Part shown: positions 17,449 through 26,044 of the stretch, one piece after another
Numbering within the stretch: position 1 is the stretch's first letter
Layout of the letters: every line of letters begins with the position of its first letter
DNA from: an uncultured Oscillospiraceae bacterium
Lineage (GTDB): Bacteria; Bacillota; Clostridia; Oscillospirales; Acutalibacteraceae
Reading direction: 5' to 3'
Length of the DNA: 57,528 nt
Assembly: GCA_900545655.1 (NCBI GenBank)
Contig: UQZY01000008.1
Span: 1-57,528, forward strand
Notes under the pieces: model-generated
The model's input: only the letters and a program-made list of their open reading frames with translations
Database searches by the model: none
What the model was told of the DNA's origin: nothing
Position numbers and translations under genes: made by a program

Positions 17449-18666
17449 TTATTCCGGTTTTGTAACTTTTTCCTCCGAGAAAGCCTCCGAAGCCTCATTC
17501 TTTTCCTTTTCATCGGATCCGAAGAGATGAATCACGCCCTCCGAATCAAGCACCTTAAGAGTATAAAGGGCAATAGTAAAGGCAAACATTCCGATAACTC
17601 CGGTTGTCTTAAGTCCGACGTACATCACCGTAAGCGTGAGTGCCGGCGGAAGGCTCATCTGACCGGCAATAAACTTCGGTTCTATTATCTGTCGTACAAC
17701 CGTTATAAGTGCATAAAGCACGATAAGTCCTATTCCGAGCGCGGTATTGCCTGTTACAAAGCTGTATATCGCCCACGGCCAGAGAATCGCACCGATCCCG
17801 ACAACCGGAAGGATATCAAAAACGGCCGCAAACAGCGCTATGGCAAAGATATAATCGGTGCTGAATATACCTATGAGCCTGAACACCGAAAGACCCACAA
17901 GCATCTCGGCGAAGGTGATACAGCAGATAAAGAAGTATGCCTTTATAAGCTTCCATACCGAGGTCATAAGCACGCGCTTCACAGCGGAAATTATATTGTT
18001 TTCGCCGCCGGGAATAAGCTTCTTTATACCCGAAGAAAGTACATCGTAATCGGCCGCCATAAAGCAAGAGAGAACGATGGTAACTATAACGGCTACAAGC
18101 AGCGACGGAATCTGTTTGGCAGTGTTGAGAACACCTGTGCTGAGCTTACCGTAAACAGAGGAAAAATCTATTATGGAAAAGCCTATCTTATAAACACCCG
18201 TAGAGGCGTCTCTCTCCATGGCAGGCTTAAGAGTTTCGAGAAACTCATTGACCTTTGGAGTAACGCTGTCCTTTATCATCCCCGGCAATGTATCCACCAG
18301 CGAGTAAACCTGCTTCTCAATCCATGAGTAATCCTCGATACGAAGTCTTATGAAGGTTATAAAGTTCTGTATCTCGTCTATAAGGCGTGTGCCGACAAAA
18401 TAAAAAACCACGCCCAGAGCAAGGATAACCAAAAGCACGATGACAGGCGCAACTAAGCCCTTTTTCCAGCCTGTTTTTTCAGTTATACGGTTTATCGGCT
18501 TTTGAAGCACAATCCCGAAAAATCCCGAAATAAGGATAGGAAGAAGAGGCTGAAAAGCGTACCTCAAAAACAAGAAAAAGAGTACGAGAATTATGGCAAA
18601 ATACACCGTATTAATAATAAACTTACGCCGCTTTTCGGTCATAAGCTCCGACTTGTCAAGTGTCAA
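17449..18666 (-). CDS. AI-2E/YtvI-family membrane permease
   Basis: A polytopic protein of the AI-2E transporter (UPF0118, PF01594) family. Members include the sporulation protein YtvI, AI-2 exporters and Na+/H+ antiporters, so the substrate cannot be assigned. Family segments are PLLPILISGFFGIVLQKPI, PVVGIGAILWPWAIYSFVTG, and RQIIEPKFIAGQMSLPPALTL. About eight membrane helices are expected. I chose TTG 18666 because AAAGGGTGG lies upstream; an ATG at 18642 (MTEKRRKF) is possible. A charged C-terminal tail follows. It stands alone, convergent with nothing and divergent from hom. Confidence 0.82.
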   Translation of the reverse strand: MTLDKSELMTEKRRKFIINTVYFAIILVLFFLFLRYAFQPLLPILISGFFGIVLQKPINRITEKTGWKKGLVAPVIVLLVILALGVVFYFVGTRLIDEIQNFITFIRLRIEDYSWIEKQVYSLVDTLPGMIKDSVTPKVNEFLETLKPAMERDASTGVYKIGFSIIDFSSVYGKLSTGVLNTAKQIPSLLVAVIVTIVLSCFMAADYDVLSSGIKKLIPGGENNIISAVKRVLMTSVWKLIKAYFFICCITFAEMLVGLSVFRLIGIFSTDYIFAIALFAAVFDILPVVGIGAILWPWAIYSFVTGNTALGIGLIVLYALITVVRQIIEPKFIAGQMSLPPALTLTVMYVGLKTTGVIGMFAFTIALYTLKVLDSEGVIHLFGSDEKEKNEASEAFSEEKVTKPE

Positions 18667-18856
18667 ACTTAAAACACCACCCTTTAGTGAAAATACGGAC
18701 AAGGCCGTCATTGCTTCTAATTCTACACTAGGCTGTATGAATAAACAATACAAAAAAGTTACGAAAAAATATCAAATATAGTTAAAATATTCTCTTTATT
18801 ATAAGTGGGAACTATGATATCATATTGAAAATAATTTTCTACCAGGGGTGAATAAC

Positions 18857-20095
18857 ATGAATATTGCCGTAATGGGATACGGAACCGTAGGCTCAGGCGT
18901 TGTTGAAATCATCAACAAACGCGGCAAATCATTTTACGGAAAGAGCTGCAAAGAGGCCCTTGAGGTCACTCATATCCTCGACCTCCGCGATTTTCCGGGC
19001 GACGAAAACGAAGGTAAGTTCACAAAGAACTTCAATGACATACTGAATGACGAAGCCACGGAAATAGTTGTTGAAACCATGGGAGGAACAACCCCTGCAT
19101 TTGATTTTGTTTCAAAATGCCTTTCTGCCGGAAAGCACGTTGTAACTTCAAACAAAGAACTTGTGGCGGAAAAGGGTCTTGAGCTTCTCGAGATTGCAAA
19201 AGAAAAAAACGTGAACTTCATGTTTGAGGCAAGCGTCGGCGGAGGAATCCCGATTATCCGCCCTCTCACCGTTTGTCTTGCGGCAAATGAAATACGTTCT
19301 GTAAACGGTATTTTGAACGGAACGACAAATTTTATTCTCACAAAAATGATTTCCGACAACATGTCCTTTGAAAACGCACTTAAAATCGCTCAGGAAAACG
19401 GATATGCCGAAAAAGATCCCACGGCAGACGTAGAGGGACATGACGCATGCAGAAAAATCTGTATTCTTTCAAGCCTCGTTTTCGGAAATCATGTTTATCC
19501 GAAGGATGTACATTGCGAAGGAATAACAAAAATCATGCTTGAGGACGTGGCATATGCCGCAAGCTACGACGCTGTTATAAAACTCATAGGCACAGCCGAA
19601 AAGCTTCCCGATGGCAAGGTATACATACTTGTAAGTCCCGCCGTAATCAGAGACTCGAGCCAGCTCAGTAAGGTTTCGGATGTCTTCAACGCCATCCTTG
19701 TCGACGGAGACGAAACGGACGAGGTTCTTTTCTACGGCAAGGGAGCCGGAAAAGCTCCTACTGCCAGTGCCGTTGTTGCGGATGTTATTGACTGTGCAAA
19801 TCACACAGACAACCGACGTCTCATAGACTGGGGAGAGGAAAAGCCCGAGCTTATAGCGAATTACAGAGAAATACCCAACGAATGGTATGTCCGTATGCAC
19901 GTAAATGACTCCTTCCAGATTGTTTCTTCAATAAAAGAAAAACTCGGTGAGGTTCATCTCCTCGCAAGAAGCGGTGCGGGTACACACGAGATTGCGTTCA
20001 TAACCTCATCCTTCTCCGAAAACGAAATAAGAGAAAAACTTACGGGAATTGAAGGAGCGGAAATTAAATCACTTATCCGCGTAGCAAAGTGCTGA
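18857..20095 (+). CDS. hom: Homoserine dehydrogenase
   Basis: Reduces aspartate semialdehyde to homoserine, the branch to threonine and methionine. The 412-residue protein has the nucleotide-binding fold (IAVMGYGTVGSGV), ETMGGTTPA, TSNKELVAEKG, the catalytic region ASVGGGIPIIRPL and NGTTNFILTKM, and a C-terminal ACT domain (from WYVRMHVNDSFQIV) for feedback control. ATG 18857 follows AGGGG by 8 bases. lysC follows after 22 bases, so both early aspartate-pathway steps are co-expressed. I saw no leader riboswitch or T-box in the short upstream region. Confidence 0.95.
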   Translation: MNIAVMGYGTVGSGVVEIINKRGKSFYGKSCKEALEVTHILDLRDFPGDENEGKFTKNFNDILNDEATEIVVETMGGTTPAFDFVSKCLSAGKHVVTSNKELVAEKGLELLEIAKEKNVNFMFEASVGGGIPIIRPLTVCLAANEIRSVNGILNGTTNFILTKMISDNMSFENALKIAQENGYAEKDPTADVEGHDACRKICILSSLVFGNHVYPKDVHCEGITKIMLEDVAYAASYDAVIKLIGTAEKLPDGKVYILVSPAVIRDSSQLSKVSDVFNAILVDGDETDEVLFYGKGAGKAPTASAVVADVIDCANHTDNRRLIDWGEEKPELIANYREIPNEWYVRMHVNDSFQIVSSIKEKLGEVHLLARSGAGTHEIAFITSSFSENEIREKLTGIEGAEIKSLIRVAKC

Positions 20096-20117
20096 AATAA
20101 CAGGAGGTAACTTCCAC

Positions 20118-21332
20118 ATGTCACTTATAGTACAGAAATTCGGCGGCTCTTCCGTTGCAAATGCCGATTGTGTAAACCGCGTTGCGGGTATCATCGCCGA
20201 CACATACAGCGAGGGGCACGACGTTGTTGTAGTTGTGTCCGCACAGGGCGACACAACGGATGACCTTATAGAAAAGGCAAACGAAATAAATCCCAATCAC
20301 TCGAAAAGAGAGCACGATATGCTCATCTCGGCGGGCGAACAGATATCCATAGCCCTTCTCGCAATGGCTCTTGAGAAAATCGGACTTCCTGTAGTTTCCC
20401 TTCTCGGATGGCAGGCAGGATTTTCAACCAATTCATCATACACCGCTGCCCGTATAAAAAAGATAAATAAAGACAGGCTTCTTGCAGAACTCGACAAGCA
20501 CAGAATAATAATCGTTGCCGGCTTCCAGGGACTTAACAAATACGATGACATAACCACCCTCGGACGCGGAGGCTCTGATACATCCGCGGTTGCCCTTGCA
20601 GCCGCTCTTCACGCCGACAAATGCCAGATTTTCACGGACGTTGAGGGCGTATACACAACCGACCCGAGAAAAGTTAAAAACGCAAGAAAGCTTTCGGAAA
20701 TCACCTACGACGAGATGCTTGAGCTTGCAACACTCGGAGCACAGGTTTTAAACAACCGCTCTGTTGAAATGGCAAAGAAATATCATGTGGAGCTCGAAGT
20801 TCTTTCAAGTATAAAAAGAATTCCCGGAACAATAGTTAAGGAGGCAGTAAAAATGGAAAAGATGCTTATAAGAGGTGTGACAAACGACACAAATGTCGCA
20901 AGAATATCAGTTATAAAATTGCCGGATACACCCGGTGTTGCTTTCAACCTTTTCTCGAAGCTTGCCGCAAAAAAGATAAATGTTGACATCATCCTTCAGT
21001 CGGTAGGTCGTGACGGAACAAAGGATATCACATTTACCGTTGAAGCCGCTCACGGCGAGTTGGCAAAAGAAATCGTTCTCGAGACCTTCTCCGACCTCTC
21101 TGAGGATGACGTAATCATAGACACAAATGTAGCAAAGGTTTCTATCGTCGGAACAGGCATGGAGACGCATCCGGGCACCGCTTCACAGATGTTCGAAGCT
21201 CTCTATGACGCCGGAATAAATATTCAGATGATTTCAACAAGTGAGATAAAAATTTCGGTACTCGTTGACAAGAAGGACGGCGAAAAAGCCGTATCCGCGG
21301 TTCACGCATCATTCTTCCCTGACGAAAACTGA
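20118..21332 (+). CDS. lysC: Aspartate kinase, alpha subunit (full-length)
   Basis: Phosphorylates aspartate as the first step to lysine, threonine and methionine. The 404-residue protein has the kinase motif VQKFGGSSVAN, GFQGLNKYDDITTLGRGGSDTSA, FTDVEGVYTTDPR, and two C-terminal ACT domains. An internal in-frame ATG (20853) with its own AAGGAGG (20838-20844) would make a separate C-terminal beta subunit, as in the alpha2beta2 aspartokinase II of Bacillus subtilis. AGGAGG precedes the first start. A bidirectional terminator follows. Confidence 0.96.
   Translation: MSLIVQKFGGSSVANADCVNRVAGIIADTYSEGHDVVVVVSAQGDTTDDLIEKANEINPNHSKREHDMLISAGEQISIALLAMALEKIGLPVVSLLGWQAGFSTNSSYTAARIKKINKDRLLAELDKHRIIIVAGFQGLNKYDDITTLGRGGSDTSAVALAAALHADKCQIFTDVEGVYTTDPRKVKNARKLSEITYDEMLELATLGAQVLNNRSVEMAKKYHVELEVLSSIKRIPGTIVKEAVKMEKMLIRGVTNDTNVARISVIKLPDTPGVAFNLFSKLAAKKINVDIILQSVGRDGTKDITFTVEAAHGELAKEIVLETFSDLSEDDVIIDTNVAKVSIVGTGMETHPGTASQMFEALYDAGINIQMISTSEIKISVLVDKKDGEKAVSAVHASFFPDEN
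20853..21332 (+). CDS. lysC: Aspartate kinase, beta subunit from internal start
   Basis: An in-frame internal gene encoding the last 159 residues of aspartate kinase (MEKMLIRGVTND onward), which is just the pair of ACT regulatory domains. The ATG at codon 246 has a consensus ribosome site, AAGGAGG, 8 bases upstream inside the kinase coding sequence. Bacillus subtilis LysC uses an internal start at the same relative position to make its beta subunit. Translation from here is inferred from sequence, not demonstrated. Confidence 0.7.
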   Translation: MEKMLIRGVTNDTNVARISVIKLPDTPGVAFNLFSKLAAKKINVDIILQSVGRDGTKDITFTVEAAHGELAKEIVLETFSDLSEDDVIIDTNVAKVSIVGTGMETHPGTASQMFEALYDAGINIQMISTSEIKISVLVDKKDGEKAVSAVHASFFPDEN

Positions 21333-21360
21333 AAAAAGCGTACAGTATAACATCAAAATA

Positions 21361-21399
21361 AAAAAGTACAGCCTGCAAAATCGCAGGCTGTGCTTTTTT
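21361..21399. terminator. Bidirectional terminator between lysC and argS
   Basis: Stem (AAAAAGTACAGCCTGC / GCAGGCTGTGCTTTTTT, one mismatch) lies between convergent genes with A and T tracts on both sides. Confidence 0.9.
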
Positions 21400-21410
21400 C
21401 CTTCATGCCG

Positions 21411-22400
21411 TTACATACTGTCCGGTACGGTTATTTTCATCATGGTGAGAACATTTTTAAGAACGTTCTTTACACAGAGGCAAAGGTGAATACGGGCACG
21501 TCTTAACGCTTCGTCGGAAACATTTACACGGCACGCATTGTAGAACTTGTGGAAAAGTGTTGCAAGTTCGATACAGTAACGCGTGATTCTTGCCGGGTCA
21601 TAATTTCTTGCCGCAATGATTATTTCATCCGTAAGCGATGAGAGGTGACGTATAAGTTCCCTCTCCTCCGGTGCGGTGAGAAGGTCCAGTTCCTCGGGTG
21701 TCGTCTCGCCTACGCTTATTCCCTCAGCCTCAAGCTTACGGAGTATACTGCAGATTCGAGCGTGAGCATACTGACAATAGTACACGGGGTTCTGCGAGCT
21801 CTGTTCAACCGCAAGGTCAAGGTCAAACTCCATCTGAGAGCCTGCCTCACGCATGTTGAAAAGGAAGCGCACAGCGTCTATCGGGATCTCATCAAGAAGG
21901 TCAACAAGAGTTATGGCTTTACCGGTACGCTTTGACATACGGACAGCCTCTCCGCCCCTCGTAAGTCTTACAAGCTGCATAAGAACGACATCCAGCTTGT
22001 CGCCGCCGAGACCGAGTGCCGAAAGCGCACCCTTCATTCTCGCAACGTGACCGTGGTGATCCGCACCCCATACGTCGATATTTTTCGTGAATCCCCTCTT
22101 TATCTTGTTACGGTGATAGGCGATATCTGCCGCAAAGTACGTGGGATTTCCGTTTGCACGTACAAGTACATCGTCCTTCAGGTCAAGCTTCTCTATCTCA
22201 TCATCGCTCTTTCCCTGAGCCTTGAGAATTTCGGTCTGAACCTGTATGTTTTTGTACCAAAGAGCCCCGTCCTTTTCATACGTAAGGCCCCTGTCTGTCA
22301 TCTCATCTATGGTATCTTTAACTTCACCGTCATTATGAAGAATACTTTCATTAAACCATGTGTCGTAAATGATACGGTACTTTTCCATGGCAGCCTTCAT
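21411..22400 (-). CDS. argS: Arginyl-tRNA synthetase, C-terminal part (gene split by frameshift)
   Basis: Continues ArgS after a frame break near 22,503-22,515. The open frame extends upstream of ATG 22400 and encodes AEEFASEYGDRYLSE, joining sensibly to the N-terminal ORF. It has the rest of the Rossmann domain (VWGADHHGHVARMKGAL), the KMSKS-type VRMSKRTG, and the C-terminal anticodon-binding helices (NPVYYCQYAHARICSILRKL). On its own it would lack the ATP-binding HIGH site. The gene is expected to be essential, so a sequencing or assembly slip is the first explanation. Confidence 0.88.
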   Translation of the reverse strand: MKAAMEKYRIIYDTWFNESILHNDGEVKDTIDEMTDRGLTYEKDGALWYKNIQVQTEILKAQGKSDDEIEKLDLKDDVLVRANGNPTYFAADIAYHRNKIKRGFTKNIDVWGADHHGHVARMKGALSALGLGGDKLDVVLMQLVRLTRGGEAVRMSKRTGKAITLVDLLDEIPIDAVRFLFNMREAGSQMEFDLDLAVEQSSQNPVYYCQYAHARICSILRKLEAEGISVGETTPEELDLLTAPEERELIRHLSSLTDEIIIAARNYDPARITRYCIELATLFHKFYNACRVNVSDEALRRARIHLCLCVKNVLKNVLTMMKITVPDSM

Positions 22401-22428
22401 GCTTGCAATATTTTTCGGAAGTGCGTAA

Positions 22429-23151
22429 TCAACAAGTGCCTTGCGGCGTACCTCCTCGCTTTCCGAAAGATATCTGTCTCCGTACTCGGAAGCAAATTCC
22501 TCGGCAAGTACTTATGTCATCACCGTGGTAGCTATCCTCGGGAAGCTCCACAGCTTCTTCTCCGAGAAAATGCTGTTTGTAGCGTACGTCAAGAGAAAGT
22601 CCGAATTTGTCTATCTGGTTTCCGGCATCGTTTATATAGAATTCACGGGATACGTCATATCCGGCATAATCAAGCACAGCCGCAAGGCAGTCGCCGAGAG
22701 CGCCTCCGCGCGCATTTCCCATATGCATAGGGCCGGTCGGATTTGCGGAAACGAACTCAACAAGAACTTTCTCGCCCCTGCCGAAGTCGCTTCTTCCGTA
22801 AGCGTCTCCTTTTTTAAGTATGTCGGTAAGTATGTCGGAATAATATCTGTCAGACAGATAAAAATTCATAAAACCCGGACCGGCTACCGTAACCTTTTCA
22901 AAGTATGTTCCGTCAAGGTCAAGCTTTTCGGCAATAAGCTCGGCTGATTTTCTCGGCGGCATGGACCAGGCTTTTGAGTTTACCATTGCAACATTGGCGG
23001 AAAAATCTCCGTTCTTTCTGTCCGCCGGCACCTCGGTCTTGTACTCACGCATCTCGCCGTCAGGCAGCTCTCCCGACTTTACAAGCTCCGAAACCGCCTT
23101 GTTTACGGTATCAAAAAGCTGCTTTTTTACATCGCTTACTATAACTGACAT
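22429..23151 (-). CDS. argS: Arginyl-tRNA synthetase, N-terminal part (gene split by frameshift)
   Basis: Attaches arginine to tRNA-Arg. This ORF supplies the N-terminal additional domain (residues 1 to about 115) and the start of the catalytic domain with the HIGH-type motif PTGPMHMGNARGG and REFYINDAGNQ. It stays homologous to ELPEDSYHGDDI (about residue 213) and then runs about 28 unrelated residues in the wrong frame to its stop. A net +1 (or -2) shift near 22,503-22,515 restores the frame. The ATG overlaps the end of the DUF1934 gene by 13 bases. Confidence 0.9.
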   Translation of the reverse strand: MSVIVSDVKKQLFDTVNKAVSELVKSGELPDGEMREYKTEVPADRKNGDFSANVAMVNSKAWSMPPRKSAELIAEKLDLDGTYFEKVTVAGPGFMNFYLSDRYYSDILTDILKKGDAYGRSDFGRGEKVLVEFVSANPTGPMHMGNARGGALGDCLAAVLDYAGYDVSREFYINDAGNQIDKFGLSLDVRYKQHFLGEEAVELPEDSYHGDDISTCRGICFRVRRQISFGKRGGTPQGTC

Positions 23152-23597
23152 GTGTCCTTCTCTCCCGCTCTTTCAACATTTATTTTCAACTCGTTTTCGG
23201 AAAACTCTCCGCCGCCGACATCCAGTGAATAGGCAAAGGTAAGGTCTCCGCCCATGGTTTCCATGACAGAGTTTATCTCATGCGCATATACGCCCATAAG
23301 CAGACTTCCGTACGGCGTTTCATAACAGCAGTTGTGTCTCTTTCCGCACTCAAGTATAAGCTCTGTCGAAAAATCTCCTCCGCGAATCATACGAACCGAG
23401 TTCGGCTCGTTTACGGATATTTTTGTAACCGTTCCGGCAAAGTCGCCTACATGCTCGGCATAGCATATGGTATACCCGTCGTTTGTAAGGTCGAGATTTC
23501 CCATAAGCTCGGTTTTCGACTCACTTACCTCTCCGCCTATCGTATGCCTGTCGTATATGGTTATTTTGTAGTTTTCAGCTACTTCTTCAGGTTGCAT
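23139..23597 (-). CDS. DUF1934 (YwiB-like) family protein
   Basis: A 152-residue small beta-barrel of the DUF1934/YwiB family (calycin-like), of unknown function and often found beside argS in Firmicutes. Typical features are YKITIYDRHTI, YTICYAEH, VRMIRGGDFSTELILE, and the C-terminal LTFAYSLDVGGGEFSENELKI (alternating strands). The start at 23597 is preferred because GGGAG sits 8 bases upstream, just after the ddl stop. It overlaps argS by 13 bases, so translation is probably coupled. Confidence 0.82.
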   Translation of the reverse strand: MQPEEVAENYKITIYDRHTIGGEVSESKTELMGNLDLTNDGYTICYAEHVGDFAGTVTKISVNEPNSVRMIRGGDFSTELILECGKRHNCCYETPYGSLLMGVYAHEINSVMETMGGDLTFAYSLDVGGGEFSENELKINVERAGEKDTCQL

Positions 23598-23602
23598 CTG
23601 AT

Positions 23603-24664
23603 TTACTCCCATCTGTTCCGGGCCAGCGACAGCAGAGTGTCGCAAAGCTCCGTATATGAAATACCGGCTGCCTCTATCATCTTCGGATACATGCTTATCG
23701 AGGTGAATCCCGGGATTGTATTTATTTCATTGAAAAGTATCTTGTTGTCTTTTTTTCTTACAAAAAAGTCCACCCTTGAAAAGCCGCTTCCGCCGAGAGC
23801 CTTAAAGACTCTGACTGCCTCCCTTGCAATCTCATCCCGTATCTCTTTGGAAACAAGTGCGGGAATGTTTAAAAGACTCGCGGCATTTGAATACTTTGCG
23901 TCATAGTCATAGAACTCATTTGCCGGAGTTATCTGTCCCACAACTCCGGTCTTTATTTCATCGTTACCGAGAACGGCACACTCAACCTCAAAGCCGTCAA
24001 CAAACTCTTCAAAAAGAACTCTGGTGTCATGCTCAAAGGCAAGTTCTAAAGCCTCTTTAAGCTCCTTTTGATTATGAGCCTTTGAAATGCCAACTGAGGA
24101 GCCTGCATTTGCGGGCTTAACAAAAATGGGGTATCCGAGCTTATCCGCTATTTTCTCCAGGGATTTAATTCCGGAATCAAACTCGTACCTTGTGATGTAA
24201 TCCCATTTTGCCTGAGCGACCCCGTTTTTGTCTGCCACTGTATTCGTCAAAATCTTATCCATGGAAACGGCACTTGAGGTCATGTCACAGCCGACATACG
24301 GAATCCCCGCGAGCTGAAAAAGACCCTGAATGGTTCCGTCCTCTCCGTTTTTTCCGTGAAGCACGGGAAAAGCAACGTCAATTCTTATGTTTTCATAGGA
24401 GCCGTCATGGAAAACCGTTATACCGTGCACTCCTCTGTCGGGTGAAACAAACGCAGGCTTTCTTATTCCCTCCGTGAGCCATTTATCCTCGGGCAATGCA
24501 TCCACCGGACCGTCGTACAGGTACCATTGTCCGTCCTTGGTTATGCCCATCATATACACATTGTACTTATCTCTGTTGATATTTTTCAGTACTGATGAAG
24601 CCGAAACAACAGATACATCGTGTTCACTGGAGCAGCCGCCGAAAACGACCAATACATTTTCCAT
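23603..24664 (-). CDS. ddl: D-alanine--D-alanine ligase
   Basis: Makes D-Ala-D-Ala for peptidoglycan precursors using ATP. The 353-residue ATP-grasp enzyme has VVFGGCSSEHDVSVVSA, PVLHGKNGEDGTIQGL, the grasp segment YPIFVKPANAGSSVGISK, FEEFVDGFEVECAVLG, and the metal-binding C-terminal FNEINTIPGFT. ATG 24664 follows GAGGGAGGG. It is first in an operon with DUF1934 and argS. Confidence 0.96.
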   Translation of the reverse strand: MENVLVVFGGCSSEHDVSVVSASSVLKNINRDKYNVYMMGITKDGQWYLYDGPVDALPEDKWLTEGIRKPAFVSPDRGVHGITVFHDGSYENIRIDVAFPVLHGKNGEDGTIQGLFQLAGIPYVGCDMTSSAVSMDKILTNTVADKNGVAQAKWDYITRYEFDSGIKSLEKIADKLGYPIFVKPANAGSSVGISKAHNQKELKEALELAFEHDTRVLFEEFVDGFEVECAVLGNDEIKTGVVGQITPANEFYDYDAKYSNAASLLNIPALVSKEIRDEIAREAVRVFKALGGSGFSRVDFFVRKKDNKILFNEINTIPGFTSISMYPKMIEAAGISYTELCDTLLSLARNRWE

Positions 24665-24714
24665 GTTAAGACCCTCCCTCTTAAAAAGTTCTTTGAGACA
24701 TACATTGGTTATAT

Positions 24715-24743
24715 ATATTAACATATCATACTAATCACTTCAA
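24715..24743 (-). promoter_or_regulatory. Promoter of ddl-DUF1934-argS operon
   Basis: On the minus strand TTGAAG (24743-24738), 17 bases, TAATAT (24720-24715), 50 bases before the ddl start. Confidence 0.5.
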
Positions 24744-24818
24744 TAAAAAATGTTAATGACAAACACATGCTCATGTGATAAAATGATTCTACTAGTTTTG
24801 GAGGTCGAGACATAAATT

Positions 24819-25712
24819 ATGGTTTCAGAAAAAGATGCAAAGCTCACACTCATAAAATCAATTGACGGCACAATGACCGCTGCAGGTCTTTCAGCCGTAA
24901 ACAAGAAAGATGACAAGGATGAAAACATTTCGCTTACATACACAGGTGAAAACGGGGAAGTATCCATAGAGGCTACCGACGGAGTTCTCACGGTTGCCTG
25001 CAAAAAAAGTGACGACGAAAACTTTAAAACAGTTTCACAGACACTCTTTGAGTGCGACAGAGAGGACTGGGACATAAAGGACATCAAATCGTCGGCAAAC
25101 GAGGTGTCCGAAAGCGTTTCCTCCTTCTTCGAAACCGAGTGCGTATATGATACCCAGGAGAACAAATCCGCAGGAAAGTCCGGAAAAAACGGCAAGGCGG
25201 AGGCTACAATGACCCCTGAACTTGAGGAATTCCTCGCAAAAGGGAAAAAGAAGAATAAGAAAGAAAGCACCGTGACATATGAGCCGGAAAACCTTGCTTA
25301 TCGCATGGAAAACATCTTCCCGACCTTAAAGGGAGAGGCTGACAAAAACACGGAGAAGTATGGCACCTTCCTGCCGGAAGAATATTTTGACACCCTCGTG
25401 ACACCTAAAATCATGGAGGCTGTGAAGTTTGAGGACAGACCGGTTCTTAAAAAAGTATTCAACGCCTTTAACATTTTCTTTGATGAGGGCGACAACGACA
25501 TGCAGAGTCTCATTGCCGTTTCCATACTCGGCACAAGCTTTGCAAAGGACGAAACCCTCTTACAAAAAAGTGAAAAATACATGTCCGAATTGCTCTACGA
25601 GGGAGTTCTTCCCGTTGTGACATACCTCAAAACATCCACCGGCAAAAAAAAGATGCACGAACTTGAAAATCCGGCACCGTACAAACCGAAAAAATTCGGC
25701 AAAAACAAATAA
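24819..25712 (+). CDS. Hypothetical soluble protein
   Basis: A 297-residue protein with no signal peptide or membrane helix, divergent from ddl. The N-terminal third is beta-rich and acidic (ISLTYTGENGEVSIEATDGVLTV looks like a sheet), the middle (residues 115-150) is Lys/Glu-rich and probably disordered, and the rest is helical (VLKKVFNAFNIFFDEGDNDMQSLIAVSILGTSF). A GGAGG lies 14 bases upstream of the ATG, farther than ideal, so the start is uncertain. I do not recognise a family. A terminator follows. Confidence 0.65.
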   Translation: MVSEKDAKLTLIKSIDGTMTAAGLSAVNKKDDKDENISLTYTGENGEVSIEATDGVLTVACKKSDDENFKTVSQTLFECDREDWDIKDIKSSANEVSESVSSFFETECVYDTQENKSAGKSGKNGKAEATMTPELEEFLAKGKKKNKKESTVTYEPENLAYRMENIFPTLKGEADKNTEKYGTFLPEEYFDTLVTPKIMEAVKFEDRPVLKKVFNAFNIFFDEGDNDMQSLIAVSILGTSFAKDETLLQKSEKYMSELLYEGVLPVVTYLKTSTGKKKMHELENPAPYKPKKFGKNK

Positions 25713-25752
25713 AAAGCAAATGACAAAAATTAAAAATATTAAATGAAACAGA

Positions 25753-25790
25753 GAAAGCCCCGCGGCAGTAAGCTGCGGGGCTTTCCCTTA
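25753..25790 (+). terminator. Terminator after the 297-residue gene
   Basis: GC-rich stem GAAAGCCCCGC / GCGGGGCTTTC (25753-25785) followed by CCCTTATAA. Stable hairpin, modest T-run. Confidence 0.7.
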
Positions 25791-25921
25791 TAAAACGAAG
25801 GGGCAAAGAAGATATCTTGTTAAAGCACCTGATGTCCGTAAAAATACGAACAAATCCAGGGACGATGTAATTATAGCAAACAGCAACTTTTATGTCAAAT
25901 ATTTGTTATGTTTTACATGAA

Positions 25922-25982
25922 CTTGACAGCCTTTGTCACAATAAAATTTACATTTGTAAAATTTAATACATTGTGCTATAAT
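25922..25982 (+). promoter_or_regulatory. Promoter with overlapping inverted repeats, upstream of the DUF362 gene
   Basis: TTGTAA (25954-25959), 17 bases, TATAAT (25977-25982) with an extended -10 TGC. An inverted repeat TTTACA-TT-TGTAAA overlaps the -35, and another (TGACA...TGTCA, 25923-25938) lies just upstream. These are possible operators. Nothing else is visible in the 330-base gap (25713-26044) apart from the terminator at its left end. Confidence 0.65.
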
Positions 25983-26044
25983 TCATACATATATTGCACG
26001 GAAAAAATATGGCAGATGTGCTACTTTTTAAGGAGGCCTTTTAA

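Noticed and set aside
18753..18856. Possible lysine/threonine leader element before hom-lysC
   Set aside because: The gap is about 100 bases and shows neither an L-box core, a T-box motif nor a leader peptide.
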